A program made the translations under genes and the position numbers. A stretch of 64,000 nt of DNA, taken from positions 48,605,469 through 48,669,468 of the forward strand of contig OZ020485.1 of the NCBI GenBank assembly GCA_963971405.1. The letters run 5' to 3'. Shown one piece after another: positions 43,568-55,081 of the stretch; the stretch's first letter is position 1, and each line of letters opens with the position of its first letter. The DNA comes from Psococerastis gibbosa (Eukaryota > Arthropoda > Insecta > Psocodea > Psocidae). Under the pieces are notes generated by a model that was not told the DNA's origin, searched no databases, and saw nothing but the letters and a program-made list of their open reading frames with translations.

Positions 43568-43789
43568 AGTAAGTAAGCGATGAAGGATGATATGTAGAGA
43601 GTTGCTGCCAATCAATCGCTGAGATTGTCATAGTGATGTGAACATTTGGCTAGGTGTTCTGCCAGTTTCTATCACTTGCACGTACACGCTACACCGACTT
43701 TGTGTCCGTGAAATGTAGCAGCAGCAGCAGCATATGCTCAGTATTGACATATGCTCAGTATTGAGATTGTGAGCATTTAAAAGCACTGT

Positions 43790-44885
43790 AGTTCCACCAA
43801 CGATAATACAATAGAGCCTATAACCATATGCTGTTTATGACAGATAGCGGTGAAACGTCGGGGGAAATAACAAAGGAAACGTTTCCAGGATGTAAGGTTC
43901 CAATATAAAAAAAGATGCAAATGAAAAAATAAATCATAATAATAATAATAATAAATAAGCTCATAATGTGTAGCCAACAGACACAAAGTCCAAAAAAGCC
44001 ATCCCTTACAATATAAAACATAAAACAACCCCCGTGAAACAAGCAGTCAAATTGAAAAGGAGAAGAACAAAAAGCATCTTATCGATTTGTCAGACGGCCT
44101 ACGTAAAATAAATACCAAGACTGTCACAACATCGCTATTGGCTAAATTCACTTAGGCTTAGTGCAAATGGATCCAGTTTTGACACTTCAATACATTTCAA
44201 AATCTTTTCAAACAGTGCTTTCAAAGGGCCACTATGAATAAATAACACTTTTGATCTCAAAAGGCTGATCAATTGAACAGGCAGGCCTGCCAACAGAATA
44301 CAGGCACAGAGTTCGCACACTTGACCTTGACTGAGCAGCGAATGACCTTGGTATCCACCAACGATATATAGTAATAAAATAGAATAGATGGCGCCTAACC
44401 ATAAGCTAAGTATGGCAGGTAGCGGTGAAACTTAGGTGGAAATGTCATAAGAAATGGCAAAAGTGTCCAATGAAAATGTGACTAAGTTGTAGGGTTACAA
44501 CATAAAAAAGAAAAAGTCGGAAAATGAAAAACCAATTAAAAAATACAGGCGCAGTAAGTTCTGCGCACTTGACCTTGACTGAGCTGCGAATAACCACCTT
44601 ACCCCCGTGGTTTCCACTGACGATAATAAAATAAAATAGATAGTGCCTAACCATATAAGTCAAGTATGGCAGATAGCGATGAAACTTAGGCAGAATGTCA
44701 AAAGAAAGGCAAAGGTGTTCTAAGAAAATATGGCTAAGTTGTAGAGTTACAACATAAAAACGAAAATGTCGGAAAATGAAAAACCAATGAACAATTTAAC
44801 TGGCATGCAGGGTTGACAACAGAATCAGAGGCGCTGATGTTCGGTGCCCTTGACCTTGGTTCCCTGGCCATCTTAATAGCTTGAT
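43790..44885. repeat. Imperfect tandem repeat, ~255-bp unit
   Basis: The phrase CCAACGATAATA...ATAGNG..TAACCATA, GGCAGATAGCGGTGAAAC starts units near 43797, 44357 and 44610. CACTTGACCTTGACTGAGC recurs at 44320 and 44566, with a remnant near 44850. The first gap contains ~300 bp of extra sequence. Confidence 0.7.
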
Positions 44886-45141
44886 GTTGACTGTGTTCGG
44901 TTTATGGCGAGAACCACCCGCTTATGATCAAGTACAACTGCCTAATCGCCGATTGACTGAGATACGGATGTTCATCTTACCCGCCTGAGTTTCTACAAGA
45001 AATACCAATAGCTTTTACTTTTCTTTGGATTCTGTTAAGTACTTGACTGCATTGTACAATTTAACATTTATTATTTACGCTATTGTATTGAAAATCGGTG
45101 CAATATAGACTTTCTATTCTATTCTATTCTTCAACAACACT

Positions 45142-45345
45142 CAGTGGCGGGCTGGGACTGGAAATCGGATATCGCCTTCATCATCTCAAAATGCTGTTGT
45201 AATGCTTGTTATTACCACAATTTCAATTTATTTTATTTTGAAATACGCTACGATTTTTTCCTTTGAACATCCGGCCCCAAACAACTATCTTCGGTCCGGC
45301 CCACCGGGCAAATGCCCGTCTGCACGGCGGCCCAGTCCGCCACTG
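45142..45345. mobile_element. hAT-like MITE
   Basis: Ends CAGTGGCGGGCTGGGACTGG and complementary GGCCCAGTCCGCCACTG. Flanks ACAACACT and ACTGCACT match at 6 of 8. 204 bp, non-coding. Confidence 0.75.
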
Positions 45346-45360
45346 ACTGCACTATACATA

Positions 45361-45760
45361 CATTGACTCCACCCACCACATGGGTATTAGGATTATCGTA
45401 AAGAAGGACTTAAGATGCGTTTAAGTGGTTTTTGTTATGTCAATCACGCAAGGGCGCGGGGAAAGTGGCAACAGAATGGGGCCCGCCGTGTAATTACGGG
45501 CGCATTTAATTCGTGCACGTGCAGCCCACGTGAGCTCATCGCCGGTGTTTTTACGCATATTTTAAGTCCAGGAATTTTACCTCTGACATCATAATGACAT
45601 TTTTTAATGACATTTGACTTAGCTATATAAGTTGACACGCACAAGTACTCGGTTATGCCTCAGTTGAGCCGGTTATAACATTGAGTCAATTTCAAACATG
45701 ACTTTGATTATATCAATTGTCGCTTGTAAACAGTAGGGGGATTCACTTTGTGAATCAACA
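45361..45760. other. Non-coding stretch
   Basis: Nothing recognised; the frame at 45444-45644 shows no domain. Confidence 0.45.
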
Positions 45761-45761
45761 G

Positions 45762-46272
45762 TTCTATTACAGCGTTTACGGATTAAGGTAACACAGGGGT
45801 TTATTTTTTAATACCACATTATAGTAAGGTGTCAAGTGATGGTGTTACAATATGCGCGGGAAATTCAAATTAATAAATTATTGGAATGCAAGAGAATGTT
45901 TACATTGTTTTATAATTGAGCGAAATACTAATAAACATTAAAATGTACAGCTAGTATTTTGAAATATAATAAGCATTAATGTGTCTTCATCGAAGGGAGT
46001 AAAAATTGAAAACTCACCAAAAATATGGCCGAGGATAAATTTATCAATTTGAACTTGCCGCGCATTTTGCAATCATTCGTTTCAATCCATTGAATAAATT
46101 TTAGGCTATCTGAGCTTACGCTCATCGCCGTCAACGCTGTACTGTCGGAATTTTTTTTTCTTCTGAAATGCATTTCAATTTGTATTTTTTAAATGATTTC
46201 TGATCAATACACACTTATTATTATTATTATTAATAAGCCCCGGTGTTACGTTAATCCTACGTTAATAATAGG
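45762..46272. mobile_element. MITE of the CAGCCCTATTAT family, diverged copy
   Basis: The right end TTAATCCTACGTTAATAATA followed by GGGCTG pairs imperfectly with the left TTCTATTACAGCGTTTACGG followed by ATTAAGG. The inner segment AATACCACATTATAGTAAGGT to GCGCGGGAAATTCAAATTAA is shared with the copy at 63173-63528. Confidence 0.7.
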
Positions 46273-46740
46273 GCTGCACAATGCTAAACGTTTACAATTT
46301 TAAAGTCGGAAATGTAAACATCCCGAAGATACTTCGAAGGTTATAATTGTTTGGCTAAAAAATTTAAAAATCTAATTTATTTATTTATTATATAATAATA
46401 AATAAGTTTTAACCTTGAGATGCATTTGCATTTGTTATAAAATAAATAAATAAGGCCGGTACAGTACTTCACACCAAGAAATACTGTGAGTAAGCATTAA
46501 AAATCAAAATGGCTTGCGTTAATTTACGTTTTCTTAACTTTAACGATGGATTTATCGAATCCGAATTTAAGTGCAGTGCTAAATCTATTTGCCATTAGCC
46601 ATGATTACACACTCGAATATTCGGTCCAATATTTAATCGATGCAAGAAATAGTTAGAATGTTTATGTTGAAGTACACGATTTGAATTTGAATTTCCGATT
46701 TGTATTAGCCCCATATTTATTGGATCCGAATGTGTAGACG
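46273..46740. other. Non-coding stretch
   Basis: AT-rich; nothing recognised. Confidence 0.45.
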
Positions 46741-46749
46741 AATAGGGGG

Positions 46750-46886
46750 CAAGGCCGTAGCCAGGATTTCATTGGATACTACATAGTGGTTTTTATTTTT
46801 CCTCTCAAAATCCGATTCTATCTAGTATCAAGCCATTTCATTTCGGGGGGGGGGGGGGGGGTTGAACCCCTTGGGCTACGGCCTTG
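46750..46886. mobile_element. hAT-like MITE with perfect 8-bp target duplication
   Basis: Ends CAAGGCCGTAGCCAGG and complementary GGGCTACGGCCTTG, flanked by ATAGGGGG at 46742-46749 and 46887-46894. Contains an uninterrupted G tract of about 17. Confidence 0.92.
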
Positions 46887-46894
46887 ATAGGGGG

Positions 46895-47269
46895 CATTGC
46901 TTTCATATATATATGATCGAGAATACTTGATTTAACACATTCGGGATCTTCTAAATGTTGATGTTAATGTGTTATCTGGTTAGAAGTATAATCTAAGTTA
47001 ACACACAATTGCGAGTGGACGACGGGGTGAGTTATCACGCTAAGTCGAAAATATTTTACAGAATAAACAACGTGGTAGTAGCCAGGATGTTCGTGGCCCT
47101 GTTTTTCGTTCCTCATCACATGGCCATGTATGTTAGTTTCCGTTTCTAAACCGTCAGCAGGAAATTAGCCTCATTCGCCTCAGGACCTCAGCTGCACCTA
47201 AAACATGGGCCCTGTGGTCTGTTTTTTTCACGTTAGTGTTTCTGGGGGATTCCTTACAGATTAGGCGCC
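46895..47269. other. Non-coding stretch
   Basis: Nothing recognised. Confidence 0.45.
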
Positions 47270-47655
47270 GATTCCACCGACCGGCTAGGGCTAAATACAT
47301 AAGCGGTGACGTGGTAGCAGACATTCAAGACTTAGGCGAGGTTTCCACCGACCTCGCATTGCAGAATGCAAATGACATGACGGAAATTTGAATTTTTCTT
47401 TTTATAGAAATCTATTAAAATGTTTGTACGTAACATATCCCATGACGCCATTTTTTAATTTTAGTTTGTTTGTTTGTGATTTTACTGTATGATCATTGAT
47501 CAATTTTAACTATGGCATAGAGGAAAACAAACATTTCCGTCATTTGCATTCTGCAATGCGAGGTCGGTGGAAACCTCGCCTAAGTCTTGAATGTCTGCTA
47601 CCACGTCACCGTTTTTGTATTTAGCCCTAGCCGGTCGGTGGAATCCCCACCTTAA
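47270..47655. mobile_element. Palindromic Harbinger-like MITE, copy 2, with TTA target
   Basis: The body runs from GGCGCCGATTCCACCGACC to GGTCGGTGGAATCCCCACC with TTA on each side. Inner inverted pair TTAGGCGAGGTTTCC...GGAAACCTCGCCTAA. The central sequence is nearly identical to the copy at 11406-11788. Confidence 0.85.
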
Positions 47656-48049
47656 CAAGCAAACTAGTAGTTTAATATAGAACGCAAGATCTCATTCAAC
47701 GGCAATGAATCATCGCTGGTGGAACAAAAGTTTACATTTTAGATAACGTATACTTTACATTTGTGGTCTATTTTTTACACTTCGTTGGTGATGAGAAGGT
47801 CTAATAAGAGGCCAGGGGCAAAAGGGTGACTGATGGTTTTGCTGACAGCAAGCTGATGGATCACGTCAGCAGTAAATGGATAGGAGGACACAACAGCAAA
47901 GTTTGCGACGGTTCAGCGGCGACTGTAAAAATAGTCTCGTTGAGACGCAGTGACGGGCTAAGAATTTATTTTTTACTGCTACTTTATATATTCTTATATT
48001 TTGCCCAGGTTTTGTTTGGGGGGGGGGGGGCATTTTTTTTAAAACTTAT

Positions 48050-48935
48050 TGCTTTCCAATTTATACGTAGTATAAGGAAAGCTTTGTGATGGTCGAAATT
48101 TTCGATTCCGAGATTTCAACGGATTTACACGTTTTGAGGTCCCAGGAACCCAAAAAAGTGGTTTTTACGAAATGTCTGTCTGCCTGTCTGTCTGTCAGTC
48201 TATGCATCGATTTCCGGGCAAACTACTCGGTCGATTTTGATGAAATTCGGCATGTAGGTTCACAAAAATCATACCTCGGGATAATTTTTATTTATTTTGG
48301 GCTAACTCAATTTGGAGGGGGGGTTATTTTCAAAAAACAAAAAAATCATTTCTCGAAAACAGCTCCAACGATTTCTTTTAAATTCACATTTATTGTACTC
48401 GTTATTAATGTTGACAAAATGCGGGGGGTCGCTCGCCCCTTGATAGTTTGCTTCTGGGGGTAAAAAAATAAAAATAACTAAATTTTAATAAAAAATGACT
48501 AAAAAATAATTTTTTTTCGAAACATTTCAGTCGATGATTTCTACCTTCAGGCATGTGTTAGGTGTTAAATTGAGTAACGAAACTGGGCAGGTTGCTTCCC
48601 CAAAAAACTAATTGGTTTTGCACAAAAAATTATTTTTTGAAAAAATTATAGAAAATTCACGCTCAAATGAAATGCATTGCATGCCCTGTCATAATTACTG
48701 TGTGGTAATGTGTTGGTCTGACCTATCTATCATTTACCTCACCTCCAGTGACGTCAGGTGGATAACCCCCCGCCCCCCCCCCCCTTCCCGAGATGCCCGA
48801 AATTTAACTATAGAAAAATTATTGCTTTCCAATTTATACGTAGAAAGCTTTGTATACCATGAAATTACTCATTTTCTCTAGCTACTACTTGATAAATTGG
48901 AAAGCATGTTCGAGTAAACTCGGACTGGTTCTTTT
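48050..48935 (+). mobile_element. Hairpin-ended non-coding repeat, copy 1
   Basis: The left end can fold GCTTTCC-aat-TTATAC-GTA-GTATAA-GGAAAGC. The right end ATAAATTGGAAAGC complements the left and is followed by CGAGTAAACTCG, a short palindrome. A CTGT-rich tract near 48178-48200 is shared by the family. A second partial left hairpin (48830-48855) sits inside near the right end. No transposase or RT. Confidence 0.85.
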
Positions 48936-49255
48936 ATTAATGAAAGACCATTGTCTGCAGTGTTTCGGAGGGGTCCGGACTCCTTGGACCACCCCCCTGG
49001 GCACTGCCTTGTATATACTGATATGAAAAGAACAACTACTGTCTGAGGGTAGGTCCTACGATTGCTCGAGAAGTCTCTGTAAGAAATTCAGCATGCCTTG
49101 GAACATGAACGAGTATTACTTTCCAAGACTTTTCAAGTGATAGTGGGATCTGCTCTTAGGGTGTTGGTATACCTATATTCTAGGAAATAATAATTAATGC
49201 ACTAGATATGTGCCTTAGAAATGTATCAGCAAGGAATACTGCACGGCGCCGCCAT

Positions 49256-49569
49256 CAGTGCCGGATCACCAACTAGGCACACTAGGCAACTGCTTAAGGG
49301 CCCAGAGCAGCCAAATTTTAAAAAAAAGTTAATTTATTATGTAATTTTTCAAAGCTTTTCTTAATACCTTTATAAAATTTCATAATATTGTAAAACCCAA
49401 CTTTTTAAAATAGAAAAAGTTTTCCCGCCAAAACATTAAAATATTATTTAAAATATGATGTATTTTGTGTTCAGTATTATTAATTTTTCGTTGCAATGTT
49501 AGTCACCTTGCCCAGTAAGACCCACCAATTTCATTGCCTAGGGGCCCAGAGAAGGTTAATCCGGCCCTG
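49256..49569. mobile_element. hAT MITE with perfect 8-bp target duplication, resembling the autonomous hAT ends
   Basis: Ends CAGTGCCGGAT and complementary ATCCGGCCCTG, flanked by GCCGCCAT at 49248-49255 and 49570-49577. The first nine bases equal those of the complete hAT at 1079, and both have GGGCCC in the subterminal region. 314 bp, non-coding. Confidence 0.93.
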
Positions 49570-49579
49570 GCCGCCATGC

Positions 49580-50570
49580 ATACTGACGACACTTGTTTAA
49601 ATCAATTAAGGATACTAAATCTGCTCACCTCCAAAACATCGCCAGAAAACGCGGCAAATTTGAAATTTCCTATCCCCTTTTGGGCATGTTGCATTGGCCT
49701 AAACCGGCTAAACCACGGCCTACTAACCTAGATGTCTTAACTCACTCAGAAATCAGCTTTAAACCTGCAATTAAAATTAAAATATAGGTTGGACCTGTCA
49801 AGAAATCATAAATTATAAAACTAAAAACGCCAAAGAATACCTAGAGGGTACCCCCGATTTATCACGTATTAAAACAATCTCTTGAATGCTAGATAGTTAT
49901 AAATTGAACTAAAAACCCAAGAAAAATCGTTAATTTAAGGGTAAATTGAAGTATTCCAGTAATAAAGTAAATAAATTGAAATATTTAAGACAATTTTTAA
50001 CTTAATTAATATTGAGGTGCTATAGCAAATTAATAAAATTTGAAAAATTGGGAGTTCTTAAGTGAGTTGTGACAAAAGTAACAGCTTGCACATTGTAGAT
50101 GTACACAATGTTGAGATATAACGGGTTGCACGTAGATTTACACGTGGTGGGGTCATACAAAGGCCACGTGCAAAATGCCAATGAACTTGAGCATTTGCTA
50201 CTGTGTGTCCAATTCATTAGTCACAAATACATTAAAAAGTGGGAATGCAGTTTGTGCGCTACTCTTTTTCGTCAATTTTAAGAGTACGGCTGACTTTTAG
50301 GATTTAATGCAAATCGAAGTCAACGTGGTACCACTGAAGACAGGAGTAACAAACAAAAAGTACAGAAAGAAAGCAAGAAAATTGTCATTATTTTTCACCT
50401 GGTCGAATGTTGGTCCTGTCAGCCTACTCTTACAATTAATCCATAAAGGTTGGTAGGTACTGTTAAGTACACATTCAGATCAACCACGACCTATCAGCCA
50501 GGATTTTCCTGCTCGATTAATCCAAAATTCAGCTCGATAAACAACGCGTTCAAACATTGTGAATACTATA
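49580..50570. other. Non-coding stretch
   Basis: AT-rich, with a degraded fold-back arm near 50485-50515. No gene recognised. Confidence 0.45.
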
Positions 50571-50574
50571 TAAT

Positions 50575-50810
50575 TACAAAGGCTTTCACGGCCGGAGTTA
50601 TATGACGAATCAATAGAATCCGGAATGATAGGCCGTGGTCGTTCTGAAAGGGTACTTCCAAACGTTTCGTCAATATCTGCGGTCGACATCTTCAGTGGAA
50701 CTGCGTTGACTTCTAAGATTGAATCTCGGAGGCTCAGCAGGAACTGTGTGGGCAGGGGAGTACACTTTCAGAACGACCACGGCCTATCATCCCGGATTCA
50801 TCATTGTGAA
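50575..50810. mobile_element. Fold-back element, copy 2
   Basis: Same architecture as 41605-41850: GGCTTTCACGGCCGGAGT, left arm GGCCGTGGTCGTTCTGAAAG, core CTGCGGTCGACATCTTCAGT, right arm the complement CTTTCAGAACGACCACGGCC. Arm sequences match each other better than they match copy 1. Confidence 0.75.
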
Positions 50811-51790
50811 TACTCTGAACAAAAATAAAAGCATCATTTCTCCAACTTATTCGCGGTCTGCCCATTTATCTACTTCTGCCGGATGCGGTCAGCCAGCGAT
50901 TTAGCCATGTGGACTGTGTCTTGGCCGGGGGCCAGCCACTTTTGAAATTAAATGTTTTCCGGCCCAATTAACCTTGCACTTGCACTTGGATAGGTGCAAA
51001 TTTTTGAGGCCATCACTTGATATTACTGGTAGAGGATTGGTACTCGCATCTGTAGGTACTGGCTAAGTCATGCTTTCGCCCGTTTCATTGCGTCAATGGT
51101 AAGATTGTCTCAGCTTGTTCATTATCGATTGTAGCCTGTGTAGTTTGAAACCGAGGACATATATCAATTTGCCAGTGGCAAAAAAACCATACGGAACCAA
51201 TGCAATATTAATAATGTCCGAAATCCATTGGGTCGTTGGCATTGGACAAGCTATAAGTAAGTTAGGCCTAGCTCCATAAAAAGTCCTTCACGACATTATT
51301 ATTATTAAGTCTGTTTTAACCTTTGATTTTTGTTCTTTCCCCTTGTATTGTTCTACATTTTTAGTTTTAAGCGTCCGGGGCCCGCGAAGCGTTGGGCTTG
51401 GAAAGGTCGGCCCGCGACAATACCGTACAGAGAGTTATGTGTTCAATAGTCAACCAATATAAATATCAAATATCTTAAACGTATAGACAATTCCATCCAT
51501 TCATTCAATGAAATATTCCCCATTGGAAAACACACTAAGCACGAAAAACAAAATGGCCGGTGGTAAATTATGGACAATAATATTACTTGACTACTACATA
51601 ACGAAGCCCCATGTTGCGTTTATGGAGGTCAGCGTACTCAAAACTGTGGAAAGGTGAGCCTAATGTGCAATTCCCATTCGGTACCTATGTCTTTTGTGAC
51701 GTGACAGGCTTAAACCTAAAAATAATGGCCCTTTTAGTCCACTTCTCTAACACAATACCGTGTACCTAATTTGTTTTGACCAAAATAGCT
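50811..51790. other. Non-coding stretch
   Basis: Nothing recognised. Confidence 0.4.
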
Positions 51791-51807
51791 AGGTCGACCC
51801 ACCGTAG

Positions 51808-52205
51808 CTTTCAGATTCATATTTCTTCACAAAATGAAGATACGTTTTTTATTCAACCGGCTGGGTTAAAGGAGGAAAAAATTCCGCTGAGCCTGGGTTC
51901 TTCTTCTTTGTATGCCTCTTCCAGTGAAGATTGGTGATCATCATGGCAATTTGAACCATGGAGACTGCTGCTCTGAAAAGTCGTGCTCTTGCCAAACCAC
52001 TGTCTCAGGGTTTTGAACTAGCAGCTTTCAGGCTATATTCCTTAATTAACAAAATGCAGATGCGGGCTTTTTTGTAGCTGGCTGGATAAAAGGAGAAAAA
52101 ACGGGGTTCAACCAACCCTAGCAGCTAGGTCAACACACCCAAGCTTTCAGGTTCATATTCCTTTACAAAACACAGATGCGGGGCTTTTCAAAACTAGCTG
52201 GGTCT
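51808..52205 (+). repeat. Short repeats (GCTTTCAG...AGATGCGGG) split by a dispersed repeat
   Basis: Units of about 85 bp at 51808-51893, 52024-52110 and 52141-52205. Between the first two lies a copy of the GATTGGCGATCATCATGG family (51897-52020). Confidence 0.65.
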
Positions 52206-52466
52206 AATAATAATAAAGAGGAACACAATACGTTTTCGCAATAAAATGGAGGTCTGATTGACTGTTGAGAAACCGAATTATAAATCTGACACTAAAACTG
52301 CTGAAAGCTGTGGCTGAATCATTGCTCAATTTTAATTTTCAAATGACCTGTATTGCGAATTATAGAAGGCGGTGTCTATCTTATGAGACAGCGTGTCGCA
52401 AGGGGTCAGCAACCAAAATTCAGCAAACAGATGTCCAAGACATTTCGTGTTCCAACTGGCATTATT

Positions 52467-53325
52467 GCTTTCCTATTTATACGTAGTATAAGGAAAGCTT
52501 TGTGATGGTCGAAATTTTCGATTTCAGCATTTCAGTGGATTTATCGTTTTGAGGTACCAGGAACCCAAAAAAGTGGTTTTTACGAAATGTCTGTATGTCT
52601 GTCTGTTTGTCGATTTGTGGGCAAACTGCTCGGTGGATTTTGATTAAATTCAGCATGTAGATTCACAAAAATCATACCTCGTGATCATTTTTATTTTTAT
52701 TTTGGGCTTACTCAATTATGGATATATATATATTATTATATATATATATTATATATATATTATATATATATTATTATACCTTCAAAAAAATAAAAAAAAA
52801 AGTCTAAAAAATTTTTTTTTTTAAATGATTTCTTTTTAATTTAAACATATTGTAGTCGTTATTGATGCTAACAAAATACGGTGGATCGCTTGATTGATAT
52901 TTTGATTCTGGGAGTAAAAAAAAAAATAACTTAATTTTCATGAAAAATGACTAAAAAATAATTTTTCTGCGGAACCTTTCCATCGATGCTATCTAACTTC
53001 CGGTATATTTTAGGTGTTATAGAGTAACAAAACCGATCAGGTTGCTTTCCCAAACAAAGATCTGGTTTTGTGCAAAAAAAATATGGAAAATTCACGCTCC
53101 AATACATTGCGTACACTGCCATTATTACTGTGTTATAATGTATTGGTCTGCCCGTTGCAGAATAGACCTATGCAACCCCATTGATCAATTCAGAGCTTTA
53201 GGGGATGTCGAGGGATCCGAAATATAACCATAGGAAAATTATTTACTCTCAAATTACTCAAATTATCTATATACTAATTTAATAAATAGGAAAGCATGAT
53301 CGAGTAAACTCGGACCGGTTCTTTA
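52467..53325 (+). mobile_element. Hairpin-ended non-coding repeat, copy 2
   Basis: Left end GCTTTCCTATTTATACG, right end ATAAATAGGAAAGC then CGAGTAAACTCG. Both ends carry the complementary A/T change relative to the other copies. An expanded (TA)n tract occupies 52722-52782. Confidence 0.85.
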
Positions 53326-53829
53326 TTATTATTTTTGAACTTCCTCCACAAATGAAAAAATTTAAACAGATGGGTGAGTTAAAAGCGGGTATAAAAAGAT
53401 GGCTGGTCAATGGTAGTTAGTAATAATAATAAAAACTGACATTAAAATAACAAGTTAAAATAAAATAAAAATAAAAATAAAATAAACATTATAAATAAAT
53501 AACAAAAATAAATGATTAAGCCTTGTTTAGCAGCACTGTATGAGTCTTTTGTCCCAAATAAGCGACAGCTTGGGGATGCGGGATGGTATTATTATGTATT
53601 GTATTTTTGTAATATATGCTCCTTGTCCAGGGAATACTGAACAAGGAAAAGAAAGAAAGAAAGAAAGAGTAACTCCTTATGGTGGGCCCTTGAAAGCTGG
53701 ATTGTAATATTTGGGATACATATAATATAAATATACAGAATATTATATAGAGCTGGGATATATAAAATATTAGGAGGTACAAATACAATTATTTGACCCC
53801 ATGAGCCACTGACAGTATGTACATTGTCA
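53326..53829. other. Non-coding stretch with AT-rich simple sequence
   Basis: AAAT-type simple repeats near 53450-53510 and a GAAA-type repeat near 53646-53668. No gene recognised. Confidence 0.5.
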
Positions 53830-53837
53830 AACAGTGT

Positions 53838-54006
53838 CAAGGCCGTAGCCAGGCTTCACCCCCGCCCCCCCCAAATGATATGGCTTAGCACTAGATTGAA
53901 TCGGATTTTGGGAAGAAAAATAAAAACTGCTATGTCCAATGAAATTTCTGAAACATCGCTCCCCCCCCCCCCAAAAGAAAATTCTAAAATCCTAGCTACG
54001 GCCTTG
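53838..54006. mobile_element. hAT-like MITE
   Basis: Ends CAAGGCCGTAGCCAGG and complementary CCTAGCTACGGCCTTG. Flanks AACAGTGT and TGCAGTGT match at 6 of 8. Same terminal family as 46750-46886. Confidence 0.85.
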
Positions 54007-54031
54007 TGCAGTGTAACATAAGGGTTGTGTT

Positions 54032-54191
54032 CAGGGACGGTTTCAGAAAAAGTTTTCGGGGGGGGGGGGGGCGGTGGCCTGAAAAATATCGCGATTCTTT
54101 TACTTGAGTAATAATTTTATTTAATTTCCTTCAAAAGTCCATTCTCTCGGGGGGGCGACCGCCCCCACCGCCCCCCAAGGATCCGTCCCTG
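54032..54191. mobile_element. hAT-like MITE
   Basis: Ends CAGGGACGGTTTCAG and complementary GGATCCGTCCCTG. Flanks GTTGTGTT and GTTATGTT match at 7 of 8. Starts only 25 bp after the previous MITE. Confidence 0.85.
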
Positions 54192-55075
54192 GTTATGTTA
54201 GGTTCTGGGAATGAAAAGTGATGAAGAAATGTCCGGAAGTCAAACAGTGGGCAAACAGTCAATACTGTACGTAGAATAACTTAAATCCCCCTATAAAGAG
54301 CCGGACTACAGCAGTGTGTGTTTGCCCCTTCACATTTATAGAGCCCAGCGCCATTAAATAAGAACTTCCCCTGCTCTTAACAAGATAGTATCGGCTATTT
54401 TAGCACCCGAGCGGACGGCCAGTTATAAACATTAATTATGAGAGCGTCGGAATGCTGCGAGGCGGTGCGTGCTGCGGAAAAAAAAAGTTCATTAAACTTG
54501 CATTGTTAACTGTACATTTTTACGGCAGCAATACTGCAGCTGTTGCTGCATATGCATTTGTTTGACAGCTCACCACCAGGGAGTGCTTATGTCAACAGGC
54601 TCCAAATGTTTAAGTATACACGGGTAATTTGTTAGTTTTTTTGACAATACACTGTATATATACGACCACCCACCGCATTTGTACACATATGGCTTGTGGT
54701 TTAACTTTGCCATGTATCTCAAATTTGAGACAGAAAAAAAAATATTTTCCCTCTATTTTTATGATATTAAATATGGTAGTTAAAGTTTTTACAACACTAA
54801 GCTTAAACCTTTTTTTTCACAAAGTTGGAAAAATTGATCGTTGAGCTGTCATTGATGACGTGGTTAGTAGAAAAAAATATCAACAACTACCCAAATGGAG
54901 AAGTGGTCAATAGAGAATATCCTCTGGCATACCTCAGACTGATAAAGACTGATGGCTTTTGGACGTTCAATTCATTCATTGGCAACTAGATTTACTGCAA
55001 CATCGTGTTATTTGCATTTTTATAGATTTTCATTTTATTGGACATTTAGGTCAGTTTGCAAATAAATGATTATAT
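54192..55075. other. Non-coding stretch
   Basis: Nothing recognised except a short repeat at 55008-55072 also seen near 8160. Confidence 0.45.
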
Positions 55076-55081
55076 TTTATT

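Noticed and set aside
48086-48463. Recurrent frames with LSVCLSVCL-type peptides in several repeat copies (also 55189-55434, 57082-57336, 21842-22036)
   Set aside because: They arise from the CTGT simple repeat and its flanks. Frames differ between copies and contain no known domain.
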